From positions 8,154-72,153 of the forward strand of contig CAZEFW010000024.1 of NCBI GenBank assembly GCA_964511535.1: a DNA stretch of 64,000 bases, in the 5' to 3' direction. This document shows, one piece after another, positions 1 to 8,253 of the stretch. The notes under the pieces were generated by a model, which worked only from the letters and a program-made list of their open reading frames with translations, ran no database searches and was not told where the DNA came from. The position numbers were made by a program, and so were the translations under genes. The first letter of the stretch is position 1. Each line of letters starts with the position of its first letter. The DNA comes from CAZCFB01 sp964511535 (GTDB lineage Bacteria; Myxococcota_A; Polyangia; GCA-2747355; CAZCFB01).

Positions 1-92
1 CCGCCATCACCCGGGCTGTTGAGCATGGCCGTCAGCGGGTTCGTCCCGGATCGTCAGCCAGCCCTGGTCTCGCTGGTAAGGGCGCCAGCGGC

Positions 93-1910
93 TCAGCGGC
101 AGAGGTAGCGCACCGGCGCCTTGCCCGCGTGGCAGGGGCCGTCTTCCAGCACCAGCTGCGGCGCGGCCCTGGAGATCACCGGGTCCGCCTCGCTGTTGAT
201 GGGGCGCTTCTCCGCGGCCAGGAACGCCTCCACTGCCCCCCGCACCGTGCCCTCGGGGAGCACGGCCTTGCGCTCGGCCGGGACCTTCTTCAGCACCTTG
301 CCCAGCCCATCGCCGCCGGCCAGCAGGAAGTCCGACAGCACCACCGTGTAGAGCCTGTCCGTCTCCAGGGCCTTGCCGTCCTGGTGCTGCACTGCGAGCA
401 CCGTGGGCGGACGGCCGCAGCGCACGGTGAGCCGCAGCCCCGCCACCTGGAAGATGTCGCCGCGGTGGTCCTTGCCCGCGTCCAGCAGCTCTCGCAGCTG
501 CGACGGCGTCACCTTCACCGTGGCCAGCCGGTTCTCGAAGGGCAGCGCGCTGTAGAGCTGGCCGTAGGTCACCGGCCCGGCGGGGAGATCGGCCCGCACC
601 GCCCGGGGGTTGAGGATGGCGAAGTCAGCCCCGGGCACCGCGAGGAGCATGGCCCGGGCGGCCAGCATGCCAGGCCCGGACGCGCCCGCCAGGCTGTGCA
701 GCAGGGGCCGGGCCACCTGGCCCAGCACCCGCCCGGCGGTCTCTGCGATTTCGGCCTGGAAGCCCGCCACGATCTTTTTCAGGACGGCGATGTCAGCCTG
801 GCGTCTCGTGAGCAATGGGTTCGGCTTGACTGCCGCGGCCGGCCCGGCGGCGGAGGCGTCGCACCCGTCGGTGTCCTCGAACACGTCGCGGCACACCGGG
901 AACGGCGGCAGCGCCTCGGTGCCCGCGGGCAGGACCTCCCCGGTGGGCATCGCCACGCGGATCTGGATCCGCCCCACCGCCACGCCCCGGCTGCACGCCT
1001 CGCTCACCACCACCCCCTTGTAACGATGCCAGATGCCCTTGTGGCCGTGGCCCAGGACCACCGCGTCCACGAGACCCGGCGGGAGCTGGTCCAGCACCTG
1101 CGAGAACATCTCGCCGCGGCAGGACCCTGGCTCGCGGCCCTGGCAACCGCCGTCCGCGTGGGCCAGCAGCACGACGACATGCGCCCCCTGCTTGCGCAGC
1201 GCCTTGGCCTCGCGCACGGCCGCCGGCAACATGGGCCCAAACCGCAGCCCCTCCACGATGCCGGCCATGGTCACCTTGGGCGTCGTGGGCGTACTCAGGC
1301 CGACGATACCCACCCGCACGCCGCCCCGCTCCAGCAGGACCGAGCGCCGCAGGTTGGGCCACCCGGGCGTCGCGCCCCCGGCTGTGGTGATGTTGGCGGC
1401 CAGCAGCGGGAAGGGGACCTCCGCCGCCCAGGCCTTCAGCGCCCCGCGCAGGTCTTTCGCGTCAGCGCCGGCAGCAGGGCCGAAGTCGAACTCGTGGTTG
1501 CCCACGGCCGCGGCGTCGTAGCGCATGGCGGTCATCAGGTCCCGCATGGGCTGCCCCTGGAACTGGTTGGACAGGAGCGTGCCCTGCATGAAGTCCCCGG
1601 CGTCCAGCAGGATGGTGGGCCCGGAGGCCCGGGCGCGGAGCTCGGCCACGGTGGCGGCCAGCGCCAGCGCGCCGCCGACCCTGAACTTGCGGGGCGGCTG
1701 CCCGGGGGTGTGCAGCACCAGCGGCTCGAGCTGGCCGTGGAGGTCGTTGGTGAAGAGGATGGTGAGGGTCGTGGCGCGCGTGGCCGCCGGGGGATTCCCC
1801 CGCGGCGCGGGCTTCGGCGCCGGGCAGGCGGTGAGCAGGAGCAGCAGCGGCGGGAGGAGCCTCCACGCCCGGCGGCGGCGGTGGCCGCCGGGGATCCGGC
1901 GCGAGATCAG
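93..1910 (-). CDS. 5'-nucleotidase / 2',3'-cyclic phosphodiesterase family lipoprotein
   Basis: Metallophosphoesterase of the UshA/5'-nucleotidase family, expected to dephosphorylate nucleotides at the cell surface or in the periplasm. The N-terminal catalytic domain shows the metal motifs FTNDLHGQ, GDFMQG, GNHEFDFG, LLAHADGG and GHGHK. The C-terminal substrate domain shows TYGQLYSALPFEN and SDFLLAGGDG, so both halves are complete. A basic n-region, a Leu-rich stretch and LLTAC form a lipoprotein signal. No ATG, GTG or TTG fits that signal; the best start is a CTG at 1910 that overlaps the upstream gene's TGA (CTGA), giving 605 residues. The first in-frame ATG codons (2000, 1970) would put 30-40 extra residues before the signal. 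Co-transcription with the CARDB lipoprotein is likely. Confidence 0.88.
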   Translation of the reverse strand: MISRRIPGGHRRRRAWRLLPPLLLLLTACPAPKPAPRGNPPAATRATTLTILFTNDLHGQLEPLVLHTPGQPPRKFRVGGALALAATVAELRARASGPTILLDAGDFMQGTLLSNQFQGQPMRDLMTAMRYDAAAVGNHEFDFGPAAGADAKDLRGALKAWAAEVPFPLLAANITTAGGATPGWPNLRRSVLLERGGVRVGIVGLSTPTTPKVTMAGIVEGLRFGPMLPAAVREAKALRKQGAHVVVLLAHADGGCQGREPGSCRGEMFSQVLDQLPPGLVDAVVLGHGHKGIWHRYKGVVVSEACSRGVAVGRIQIRVAMPTGEVLPAGTEALPPFPVCRDVFEDTDGCDASAAGPAAAVKPNPLLTRRQADIAVLKKIVAGFQAEIAETAGRVLGQVARPLLHSLAGASGPGMLAARAMLLAVPGADFAILNPRAVRADLPAGPVTYGQLYSALPFENRLATVKVTPSQLRELLDAGKDHRGDIFQVAGLRLTVRCGRPPTVLAVQHQDGKALETDRLYTVVLSDFLLAGGDGLGKVLKKVPAERKAVLPEGTVRGAVEAFLAAEKRPINSEADPVISRAAPQLVLEDGPCHAGKAPVRYLCR

Positions 1911-4288
1911 AACAACAGGCAAGTGACGCCTTGCAGGCAATTCTTCGCCTTCTGGGCCTTCTGGGCGCATGCGACCTGCGCCGAGGTGCGGGTCATGCAC
2001 AGCGCGGAGCAGGTGAGGGTCTGGCCAGACGGCACGAACTTGCAGGTGTTGGTCAGCCAGTTACAGACGCTGTAGCAGGCCAGGGGCGACGGCGGCGGCG
2101 GCGGCGGCTTGGGCAGGTTGCACTTCTTGAGCGCCGAACAGCTCTGGCTCTTCTGGGCGTTCTGGGCGCAGGTCTTGGTCTTGCTGTCGAGCCCCTTGCA
2201 CCAGTTGAGGCACTGCGGGAAGGCGCTCCACTTGAACAGGCCGCAGTAGGTGGCGAACATGCACAGCGTGGTGCACCCCTGCAGGCTGATGGTGGTCTTG
2301 ACCGGCCCGGCGACGTTGTTCTTCTCGTCGGTCTCGCTCACCCACTGCCACGAGTCAGCGTAGGCGTAGGCGTTGGTCGTGCCGGTGGGCGGGTTGTTGC
2401 GCGAGCGCGTGATGGTGCGGCAGGAGCCGGCGTTGAGCACCGGGACGATGCTCATCTGTCCGCCGGACTGCTTGGCCTTGGGGGCAGCCGAGAGGTTGTA
2501 GTACAGGTCCACGCGGAAGGGAGTGGCCGCCGACTTGCCCTTGTTGCAGACCACCATGGTGTAGTCCAGCTTGGTGCCGTTCATCTTGGCGCTGAAGCTC
2601 TTGAAGTAGAGGTCCGGCTTGTTGGCCGCGCCGCCGACGGTGACCTTGAGCGGGCCCTTGATGTTGTTCTTCTCGTCGGTCTCCTTGATGTAGTTGCTCG
2701 GGTCGACGAAGGCCCAGGAGTTGTAGGTGCCCGTCTTGGTCTGGACCCTCGTGATGTAGCGGGTGGAGCACTGCTTCGGCTGCAGCACCGCCACGGTGCT
2801 GGTGCGGTCCGGCTTGGTGGAGCTGGTGGGCGCGGCGGAGAGGTTGTAGTACAGCCCGACGCTGGTGGAGCCGGTGGCGCCCGCGCCCACGTTGCACACA
2901 GTGATCCGGTAGAGCACCGTGTTGTAGGCGTACGCCTGGTAGGTGAATGAGGTGATCTTCAGGTCACCGTTGCTGGTGCCGGAGGTGGAGACAGTCACCG
3001 GACCGAAGGCGTTGTTGGTCTCGTCGGTCTCCTTGATCTTGTTGCCGGTGTCCACGTAGGCCCAGGAGGTGTAGGTGCCCTTGCCCACCCCCGTGCGAAT
3101 CAGGTCACGCGTGGTGCAGTTGCCCGCCTTGAGCGCGGGGACCGAGCGGCTGGTGTTGCCCTTGGCGCCGGCCTTGGGCGCGCTCTTCTGGTTGTAATAC
3201 ACGTCCACCTGGCTTGCGGCGGCGTCCACCGTGCCGTTGTTGCAGACGGTGACCCGATAGCGCACCGCGGTGGTGCCGAAGATAGTGTAGGTGTAGGTGG
3301 ACATGCTCTTGATCACCAGGTCCGGACCCTTGACAGGCGGCGGCCCGGTCTTGACCGTGACCGTCACCGGGCCGGCGACGTTGTTGGTCTCGTTGGCCTC
3401 GGCCACGTAGTTGTCCGAGTCGACCTGGACGTACGACTTGTAGGTGCCGGCCGGGGTGTTCTTGCGGGTGAAGGTGTCGGTGACGCAGGCGCCGGCGGCC
3501 AGGCTCTTGTGCTGCTTGAACTGGTTGCCGTACTTCTTGTTGGTCGGCTTGCTCTTGGGGTTGTAGTAGACGTCCACGTAGAAGTTACCCGAGGCCGCCG
3601 CCTTGCCCTGGTTGCAGGTCTTGGCGGTGTAGGTCACGGTGCTGCCGCTGGCGCTGGCGGTCAGCGTGCTCACCAGATCGGGCTTGGTGGGCTGGGTCAG
3701 GCAGCTGCTGTACGGCACGCAAGAGGAGACGCCCTGGCAGATGTAGTTGGTCAGGCATGTGGTCTGGGCGGCGGGCCACTTGAGGCAGTTGGTCACGCAC
3801 TGGTTGTAGGTCTCCTTGATCAGGCCGCAGCTGATGAGCACCGTGCACATCTGGGTGCAGGTGGGGGAGCAGGGGCCCTGATCCGGCGGGATCGGCATGT
3901 CGGGCAGGGGGGGCGCGGTGTCCGAGGGCCAGGGCCACACGTCCGGCTTGGGGCCGGGACCGTCCGGCAGCGGCGGGACGGTCTGGTCCTGGGGGATCCA
4001 CGCGTCCGGCACCGGCGGCAGGATGTCGTTGGTGGGCGATAAGTCCGGCAGCGGGGGCACCAGGTCCGGGGGCTGCGGCCCCTGGTCCGGCGGCGGCGGC
4101 AGGTTGTCAGGAAGGATCAGCCCGTCGGGCACGGGGGGAGTCAAATCCTGGCCTCCTGGCCTGGCGTCGTAGTTGCCCGTGCCCGAGTCGGCGCCGAAGC
4201 CTGGCAGGGTTGGCGAACGACCGCAGGCCGCCGCCACGAACGCCAGAGTGAGGATCGAGGTCCTGATAACCAGACGCTGATAATTCAT
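1907..4288 (-). CDS. Lipoprotein with four CARDB-type adhesion repeats and Cys-rich segments
   Basis: Predicted surface lipoprotein of 793 residues. The ATG at 4288 is preceded by GGGAGA and begins a signal ending in the lipobox VAAAC; an ATG further upstream (4339) would spoil it. After the signal comes a linker rich in Pro and Asp, then a Cys-rich segment (about 150-200). Four Ig-like repeats of about 110 residues follow (about 202-313, 318-430, 438-548, 555-666). Each starts near PDL and ends with an ETDEKNN- or EANETNN-like motif and GPVTVTV, as in CARDB domains. The C-terminus has two more Cys-rich blocks separated by a Pro run. CARDB domains usually act in adhesion or protein assembly; the ligand here is unknown. 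Confidence 0.85.
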   Translation of the reverse strand: MNYQRLVIRTSILTLAFVAAACGRSPTLPGFGADSGTGNYDARPGGQDLTPPVPDGLILPDNLPPPPDQGPQPPDLVPPLPDLSPTNDILPPVPDAWIPQDQTVPPLPDGPGPKPDVWPWPSDTAPPLPDMPIPPDQGPCSPTCTQMCTVLISCGLIKETYNQCVTNCLKWPAAQTTCLTNYICQGVSSCVPYSSCLTQPTKPDLVSTLTASASGSTVTYTAKTCNQGKAAASGNFYVDVYYNPKSKPTNKKYGNQFKQHKSLAAGACVTDTFTRKNTPAGTYKSYVQVDSDNYVAEANETNNVAGPVTVTVKTGPPPVKGPDLVIKSMSTYTYTIFGTTAVRYRVTVCNNGTVDAAASQVDVYYNQKSAPKAGAKGNTSRSVPALKAGNCTTRDLIRTGVGKGTYTSWAYVDTGNKIKETDETNNAFGPVTVSTSGTSNGDLKITSFTYQAYAYNTVLYRITVCNVGAGATGSTSVGLYYNLSAAPTSSTKPDRTSTVAVLQPKQCSTRYITRVQTKTGTYNSWAFVDPSNYIKETDEKNNIKGPLKVTVGGAANKPDLYFKSFSAKMNGTKLDYTMVVCNKGKSAATPFRVDLYYNLSAAPKAKQSGGQMSIVPVLNAGSCRTITRSRNNPPTGTTNAYAYADSWQWVSETDEKNNVAGPVKTTISLQGCTTLCMFATYCGLFKWSAFPQCLNWCKGLDSKTKTCAQNAQKSQSCSALKKCNLPKPPPPPPSPLACYSVCNWLTNTCKFVPSGQTLTCSALCMTRTSAQVACAQKAQKAKNCLQGVTCLLF

Positions 4289-4378
4289 GCTTTCAATCTC
4301 CCGCAGGTTACAGATGCGCTTCGCATGGAAAGATACCACACAGATAGTGTGGGCTCATCCCGTGGATCGGGGACAGGT

Positions 4379-4407
4379 TTGGCCCGCGCCCGGGAGCCGT
4401 GTACAAT
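4379..4407 (+). promoter_or_regulatory. Predicted sigma70-type promoter of the small membrane protein gene
   Basis: TTGGCC (4379-4384) and TACAAT (4402-4407) are separated by 17 bp. Transcription would start at about 4414, leaving a leader of only about 6 nt before the ATG at 4420, which has no Shine-Dalgarno sequence. Confidence 0.45.
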
Positions 4408-4419
4408 GCGGATCCACCC

Positions 4420-4650
4420 ATGAACGAGGAAAAAAGCGGCTTCCTGCGATCCTATTCGCTGGGCTTCGGCATCGGCTGCGTCCTGGTGATCATGTACCTG
4501 GCGACGCTGACCCTGCTCGGCCGTGAGTCGCCGCGCTTCCTGACGGAGCCCCGCCCCGCTGCCCGCGAGGCGCCCGGGCCGCGCCCCTTGCAGGAGCCGC
4601 CACCGCCCCCGGAGCACTACGCGGGGCCGGGCGGCCAGCCGCCCTGGTAG
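4420..4650 (+). CDS. Small single-pass membrane protein, unknown function
   Basis: Hypothetical protein of 76 residues. A short N-terminus starting MNEEKSG is followed by one hydrophobic helix (about residues 12-32), then a tail rich in Pro, Arg and Glu that looks disordered. The ATG at 4420 is preferred over a GTG at 4399 because the latter lies on a good -10 hexamer. It lies divergent from the CARDB lipoprotein gene. I recognise no family; the promoter and the membrane helix are the main support that it is real. Confidence 0.5.
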   Translation: MNEEKSGFLRSYSLGFGIGCVLVIMYLATLTLLGRESPRFLTEPRPAAREAPGPRPLQEPPPPPEHYAGPGGQPPW

Positions 4651-4849
4651 TCCCAGCTCCGGACCGCGCTCACTGACCGGGATTCAGGCCCGGCGGCGCG
4701 GCAACAAAAGACATGGCTCAGGCATGGTTTAGCCGCTATCTTTCAATCCACCCTGACGCGCCGCGGAGCGCCCATCGTCTGCAGACAGGGCCTCGAATAC
4801 CCATCAGGCGCGGTTGGGGACATGTACACGAGCACAAGGAGAGACCAAG

Positions 4850-5302
4850 GTGAAGCAGCTGAGCGACCTGACCCAGGACCAGGGCAAGCGGACAGCGGTG
4901 ATCAGCGACTGCGTACAGCTGATCCATGACGAGGTGAAATCCAAAAGGGGGCTGACCGGTGTGGCGGTCAAGGCGGCCTTCAAGGTGGTCAACGCCATCA
5001 AGCCGGGCATGATCCAGGACTCGGTGCACCACTTGCTCGACGACTTCGTCGGCAAGCTCCAGCCCTTCTTCGAGCAGTACCAGCAGCAGGGATCCAGCGG
5101 CACCATGTCCGCCTTCCTCGGCGGCAGGGCCGGCGACGTGGCCGAGAGCCTGCTCTCCATCACCGACGCCCGCGCGCGCAACGCCAGCAACAAGACGCTG
5201 GTCAAGGCCTACAACGGCCTGCGCCCCAAGGGCAAGATGCATGTCGAGGCGGCAGCCCCCGGCATCGGCCGCGTGCTGGACAAGCACATCGGCAGCCTGT
5301 AG
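4850..5302 (+). CDS. DUF6918-like protein
   Basis: Soluble, mostly helical protein of 150 residues. The GTG at 4850 follows AAGGAG with good spacing; an ATG at 4814 has no ribosome binding site. The segment running from a Leu-Ile-His-Asp-Glu stretch through GLTGVAVKAAFKVVNAIKPG to a PFFEQY motif resembles the DUF6918 family as I remember it from actinobacteria and deltaproteobacteria. A Gly-rich FLGGRAGDVAESLL segment follows. No catalytic motif is evident and the function is unknown. The gene stands alone between intergenic stretches. Confidence 0.7.
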   Translation: MKQLSDLTQDQGKRTAVISDCVQLIHDEVKSKRGLTGVAVKAAFKVVNAIKPGMIQDSVHHLLDDFVGKLQPFFEQYQQQGSSGTMSAFLGGRAGDVAESLLSITDARARNASNKTLVKAYNGLRPKGKMHVEAAAPGIGRVLDKHIGSL

Positions 5303-5392
5303 CGGCTCCCGCTCCAGGCCAAAGCTCACTCCATTCTGGTTATAGCGCCCGCCGGGTCAGGGCCGCGCCCTTACCTCCAGATATGCGCTCTC

Positions 5393-5438
5393 CATTCTGG
5401 CATTCTGGCATTCTGGCATCCTGGCATCCTGGCATTCC
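5393..5438 (+). repeat. 8-bp tandem repeat, CATTCTGG/CATCCTGG
   Basis: Nearly six consecutive 8-bp units: three CATTCTGG, two CATCCTGG and a partial CATTCC. Another CTCCATTCTGG occurs about 60 bp upstream near 5329. The array fills the gap before the GIDE-domain gene. Confidence 0.85.
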
Positions 5439-5475
5439 AACGGCAGCCGCGACGCCCACGCGCTAAGATAGGCCC

Positions 5476-6186
5476 ATGACCCCCCAGCCCGACTGGGTCC
5501 TCGTGGGGATCCTATCGCTGCTCATGGTGCCTGCCGCGTGGCTGGCGCGCGGCGGCCTGGTTGGTATGGCTGACGCCATGCGCGGCGTGCTCGGCGCACT
5601 GTCGCCTCGCACCGAGGGCTTCGACCAGCTGCCCGAGGGGCGCGTGGCCCTGCGCGGCGCGGTGGTGGCCATCGACCCCATCGTCTCGCCCGAGACCGGC
5701 CGCAGGGGCGTCTACCTGACCTACACCGCAGATCGGTGGGGGGCCAGCGTGCCCATGGGCCGCCTGGGCGGCCAGTGGCTGCGAGCGGAGGCATCCGAGG
5801 AGGCCGCGCCGTTCGAGCTCACCGACGGAAAGTCGGCGGTGCTCGTGGAGCCAGAGGGGGCCAGCTTCGAGCTGCCGCGAGACCAGGTGGTCCGTCGCGA
5901 GCAGCAGGACGGGACGTTCATCCGCTACCAGGAGGGCATGCTCGAGGAGGGGGATGAGGTGCTGGTGGTGGGCACCGCCCGGCTGGTGGGCGGCTTCGAG
6001 CCGTCCGAGCTGTACCGCGGGCACAACTACCGCGTGGTGGTGTGCGCCGCCGGTGGGGCGCTCATGATCCGGCGGGCCAGAGGGCAGGCCGGGCGCGGGG
6101 CTGTGGACCTCTGGTGGCGGGTGGCCCGGCTGGTGCCGGCGGCGGGGTTGCTGGTGTTCCTGGTCAGGGCGCTGGGGTGGTACTGA
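5476..6186 (+). CDS. GIDE-domain membrane protein (annotated elsewhere as E3 ubiquitin ligase-like)
   Basis: Membrane protein of 236 residues with an N-terminal helix (about 8-28), a central soluble domain and a C-terminal helix (about 212-232). The central region (RVALRGAVVAIDPIVSPETG, later GDEVLVVGTARLVGG) resembles the GIDE domain of eukaryotic mitochondrial E3 ligases and their bacterial homologues. No RING domain is present, so ligase activity is not supported; bacterial members have no established role. ATG 5476 lacks a Shine-Dalgarno sequence, but TAAGAT sits 6 nt upstream of it. Confidence 0.75.
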   Translation: MTPQPDWVLVGILSLLMVPAAWLARGGLVGMADAMRGVLGALSPRTEGFDQLPEGRVALRGAVVAIDPIVSPETGRRGVYLTYTADRWGASVPMGRLGGQWLRAEASEEAAPFELTDGKSAVLVEPEGASFELPRDQVVRREQQDGTFIRYQEGMLEEGDEVLVVGTARLVGGFEPSELYRGHNYRVVVCAAGGALMIRRARGQAGRGAVDLWWRVARLVPAAGLLVFLVRALGWY

Positions 6187-6297
6187 CCCGAAACATACTT
6201 CCAGAGAGCAAGTAGACGCGGCATCCTGCCGCGTTCCATGGCGGCCCTCCTGCAAATGAAAGCGGCGAGACGCCGCTTCTACCGCCCGTTTCGGGTC
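6185..6297. repeat. REP-type inverted pair enclosed by a 10-bp inverted repeat
   Basis: The outer arms GACCCGAAAC (6185-6194) and GTTTCGGGTC (6288-6297) are perfect complements. Inside are two hairpins in opposite orientation, each with a GTAG head. On the plus strand, GTAG (6212-6215) precedes ACGCGGCA-TCC-TGCCGCGT (6216-6234). On the minus strand, GTAG (6282-6279) precedes AAGCGGCG-TCT-CGCCGCTT (6278-6260). This is the layout of REP/BIME elements. It lies between two convergent genes and may also end transcription. Confidence 0.75.
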
Positions 6298-6335
6298 TGA
6301 AAGATCCGCCTCTCAGGCGGGGGCGGGCCGGTCGC

Positions 6336-8117
6336 TTACAGCAGCGACTGGCGCTCCAGCGAACCGCAGGCCTTGTACTGGGGCAGGGCGCCGTCCTTCT
6401 TGTTCTGCACGTAGCCAGGGGTCACCAGCATGCGAGTGTTGACCTGCACGCGGCCCGCGTCGGCCACGTCCTTGCAGCGCCGGGCCATGTACTGGCGCAG
6501 CAGCTCGCCTGCCTTGGCGTCGAGGAAGGTCTCGGTCAGGTCGGCCTTGTTCTTGGTCCAATCGCCCATGTCGGCGTCGGTGCGGTGCTTGACCGCCACC
6601 AGGTAGATCATCTCACCCACCTCGAACGGCTTGTCGGCGACCTCGCCCTCCTTGAGCTTGAACGCCGCCGCGGCCAGCTCCTTGGAGACACCGATGCCGG
6701 GCACCAGGTTCTGGCCGCTGCGGGTGAAGGCGGTGGTGGCCTTGAGCTCCAGCGGGCTCTTTTTGGGCTCGGCGGGGGCTGCCTCTTCGGTGGCCTCGTC
6801 GGTGGCCTCGGCCGTGGCCTCCTCCGGCTTCTTGTCCTCGCCGTCCTCGGCCGCGTCCTTGGTCTCCACCTTCTCGTCGCCCTTCTTCAGCTCGTCGTCG
6901 TCGCCGGCCGCCTTGTCCGCCTCGGTGGTGAACAGCTTCTCCAGCTTCACCCCGCCGCGGGCCTTCTTGATGAACGCAGCCGCGTCCGCGCGGGCCAGGG
7001 TGAGCGCCTTGTCGGTGGCGAACAGCTGCTCGGCGATCTCGTCCTGCACCTGCTCCAGCTTCAGATCGCCCTTGCGCCGGCCGAGCACCTTGAACAGCAC
7101 GAAGCTGTCCTTCTCCTCGGTCAGCTCGGAGACGGCGCCTTCCTTGACCTTGGTCACCTGCGCCGTGGACTTCTCGCCCAGGCCCGGGCTGTCCTCGTTG
7201 CGCCAGCCGAGCACCCCGCCCTTCGAGGCGTAGTCGGCGTCGTCGGAGCCTTCCCTGGCCACGGCGCCGAAGTCCTCGCCGCCCGCCACGCGCTTGGCCA
7301 GCGCCTCGGCCCTGGCCTTGGCCTCGGCCTTCTTGTCTTCGCTTGCGAACTTGACCGTGATCGCCTGCAGCTTGACCTGAGCCGGCAGCTTCTCGTAGGC
7401 GGTCTTGTTGGTCTCGTAGTACTCCTCGATCTCCTTCTTCTTCTTGCCGATGAACGCCTTGAGCTCGTCAGCCGTGGGCACCACCTTCGCGCGGTAGTCG
7501 CTGGGCGGGAAGGCCACGTATGACAGCTCGACCTTGGTGTTCTTGTGCACGAAGTCCTGCTTGACCTCCTCCTCGGAGGCCTTGACCGAGTCGCGGTAGA
7601 GGCGGCGGATCTTCTCGGCCAGCAGCTCACGGCGCTGCTGGGCCTTGAACTTCTTGACCGTCAAGCCCCAGCGGTAGCGTACCCAGCGGGAGAAGCGCGA
7701 GTAGTCGAACGTCCCGTCCTCGTCCAGGATCAACGGCTGGGCCTGGCCCAGGTTGACGAACCGCCCCTTGACGATCATGTCGTTGATCTCCTCGTCAGGG
7801 ATGCGGAAGCCCTTGGCCAGGGCGTCCTCCGCCATCAGCTCCCGGACGATGAGCTGGTCCATGATCCGGCCCCGCACCCGCACCATGAGCGGTTCAGGCA
7901 GGCTGGCGAACCGCTGCAGCACCCCCGACGCGCTGATGGCGTAGTTGAAGGTGCTGGGGCTGATCTTGGTGCCCTGGACTATCCCCGCGGAGACCGTGGC
8001 GGATCCGCAGCCCGCCGACTGGGGGCCGAAGTTCACCACGAACACAGCGATGATGATGCCGAAGAAGATGTAGATGATGAATGAGCGCGAGTGCTTGCGC
8101 ATCGCATCGAGTAACAT
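6336..8117 (-). CDS. PpiD/SurA-like peptidyl-prolyl isomerase, membrane-anchored
   Basis: Periplasmic foldase of 593 residues that should help outer-membrane and periplasmic proteins fold. A single N-terminal helix (about 12-34) anchors it, as in PpiD. A SurA-type N-terminal chaperone region follows (about 40-220). A parvulin-like rotamase domain (about 240-350) contains GGEDFGAVAREGSDDADYAS and GGVLGW. A strongly acidic Glu/Lys/Ala linker (about 400-460) is unusual for the family and is followed by a second, degenerate parvulin-like segment. The gene is divergent from mreB. The ATG at 8117 places the helix correctly. Confidence 0.85.
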   Translation of the reverse strand: MLLDAMRKHSRSFIIYIFFGIIIAVFVVNFGPQSAGCGSATVSAGIVQGTKISPSTFNYAISASGVLQRFASLPEPLMVRVRGRIMDQLIVRELMAEDALAKGFRIPDEEINDMIVKGRFVNLGQAQPLILDEDGTFDYSRFSRWVRYRWGLTVKKFKAQQRRELLAEKIRRLYRDSVKASEEEVKQDFVHKNTKVELSYVAFPPSDYRAKVVPTADELKAFIGKKKKEIEEYYETNKTAYEKLPAQVKLQAITVKFASEDKKAEAKARAEALAKRVAGGEDFGAVAREGSDDADYASKGGVLGWRNEDSPGLGEKSTAQVTKVKEGAVSELTEEKDSFVLFKVLGRRKGDLKLEQVQDEIAEQLFATDKALTLARADAAAFIKKARGGVKLEKLFTTEADKAAGDDDELKKGDEKVETKDAAEDGEDKKPEEATAEATDEATEEAAPAEPKKSPLELKATTAFTRSGQNLVPGIGVSKELAAAAFKLKEGEVADKPFEVGEMIYLVAVKHRTDADMGDWTKNKADLTETFLDAKAGELLRQYMARRCKDVADAGRVQVNTRMLVTPGYVQNKKDGALPQYKACGSLERQSLL

Positions 8118-8193
8118 TTTTTCACTCCAGATCCCCCACCAAAGGGGGTCGAAAGACGGAGCAATCTACCAGAACAGTGGGGTCGGTTCAACT

Positions 8194-8235
8194 GCCTGGC
8201 GTTGGGCGCTCCGCGCCTGGCGTTGGGCGCTTCGC
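8194..8235 (+). repeat. Two tandem 21-bp repeats
   Basis: Two 21-bp units (8194-8214, 8215-8235) starting GCCTGGCGTTGGGCGCT and differing by one base. They adjoin the 23-bp array that follows. Confidence 0.85.
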
Positions 8236-8253
8236 GCCTGCAAATGCAGTAGC

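Noticed and set aside
129..2075. Long plus-strand open frame opposite the 5'-nucleotidase
   Set aside because: It is antisense to a gene with complete family motifs, is rich in Arg, His, Gly and Ala as expected for high-GC shadows, and has no recognisable domain.
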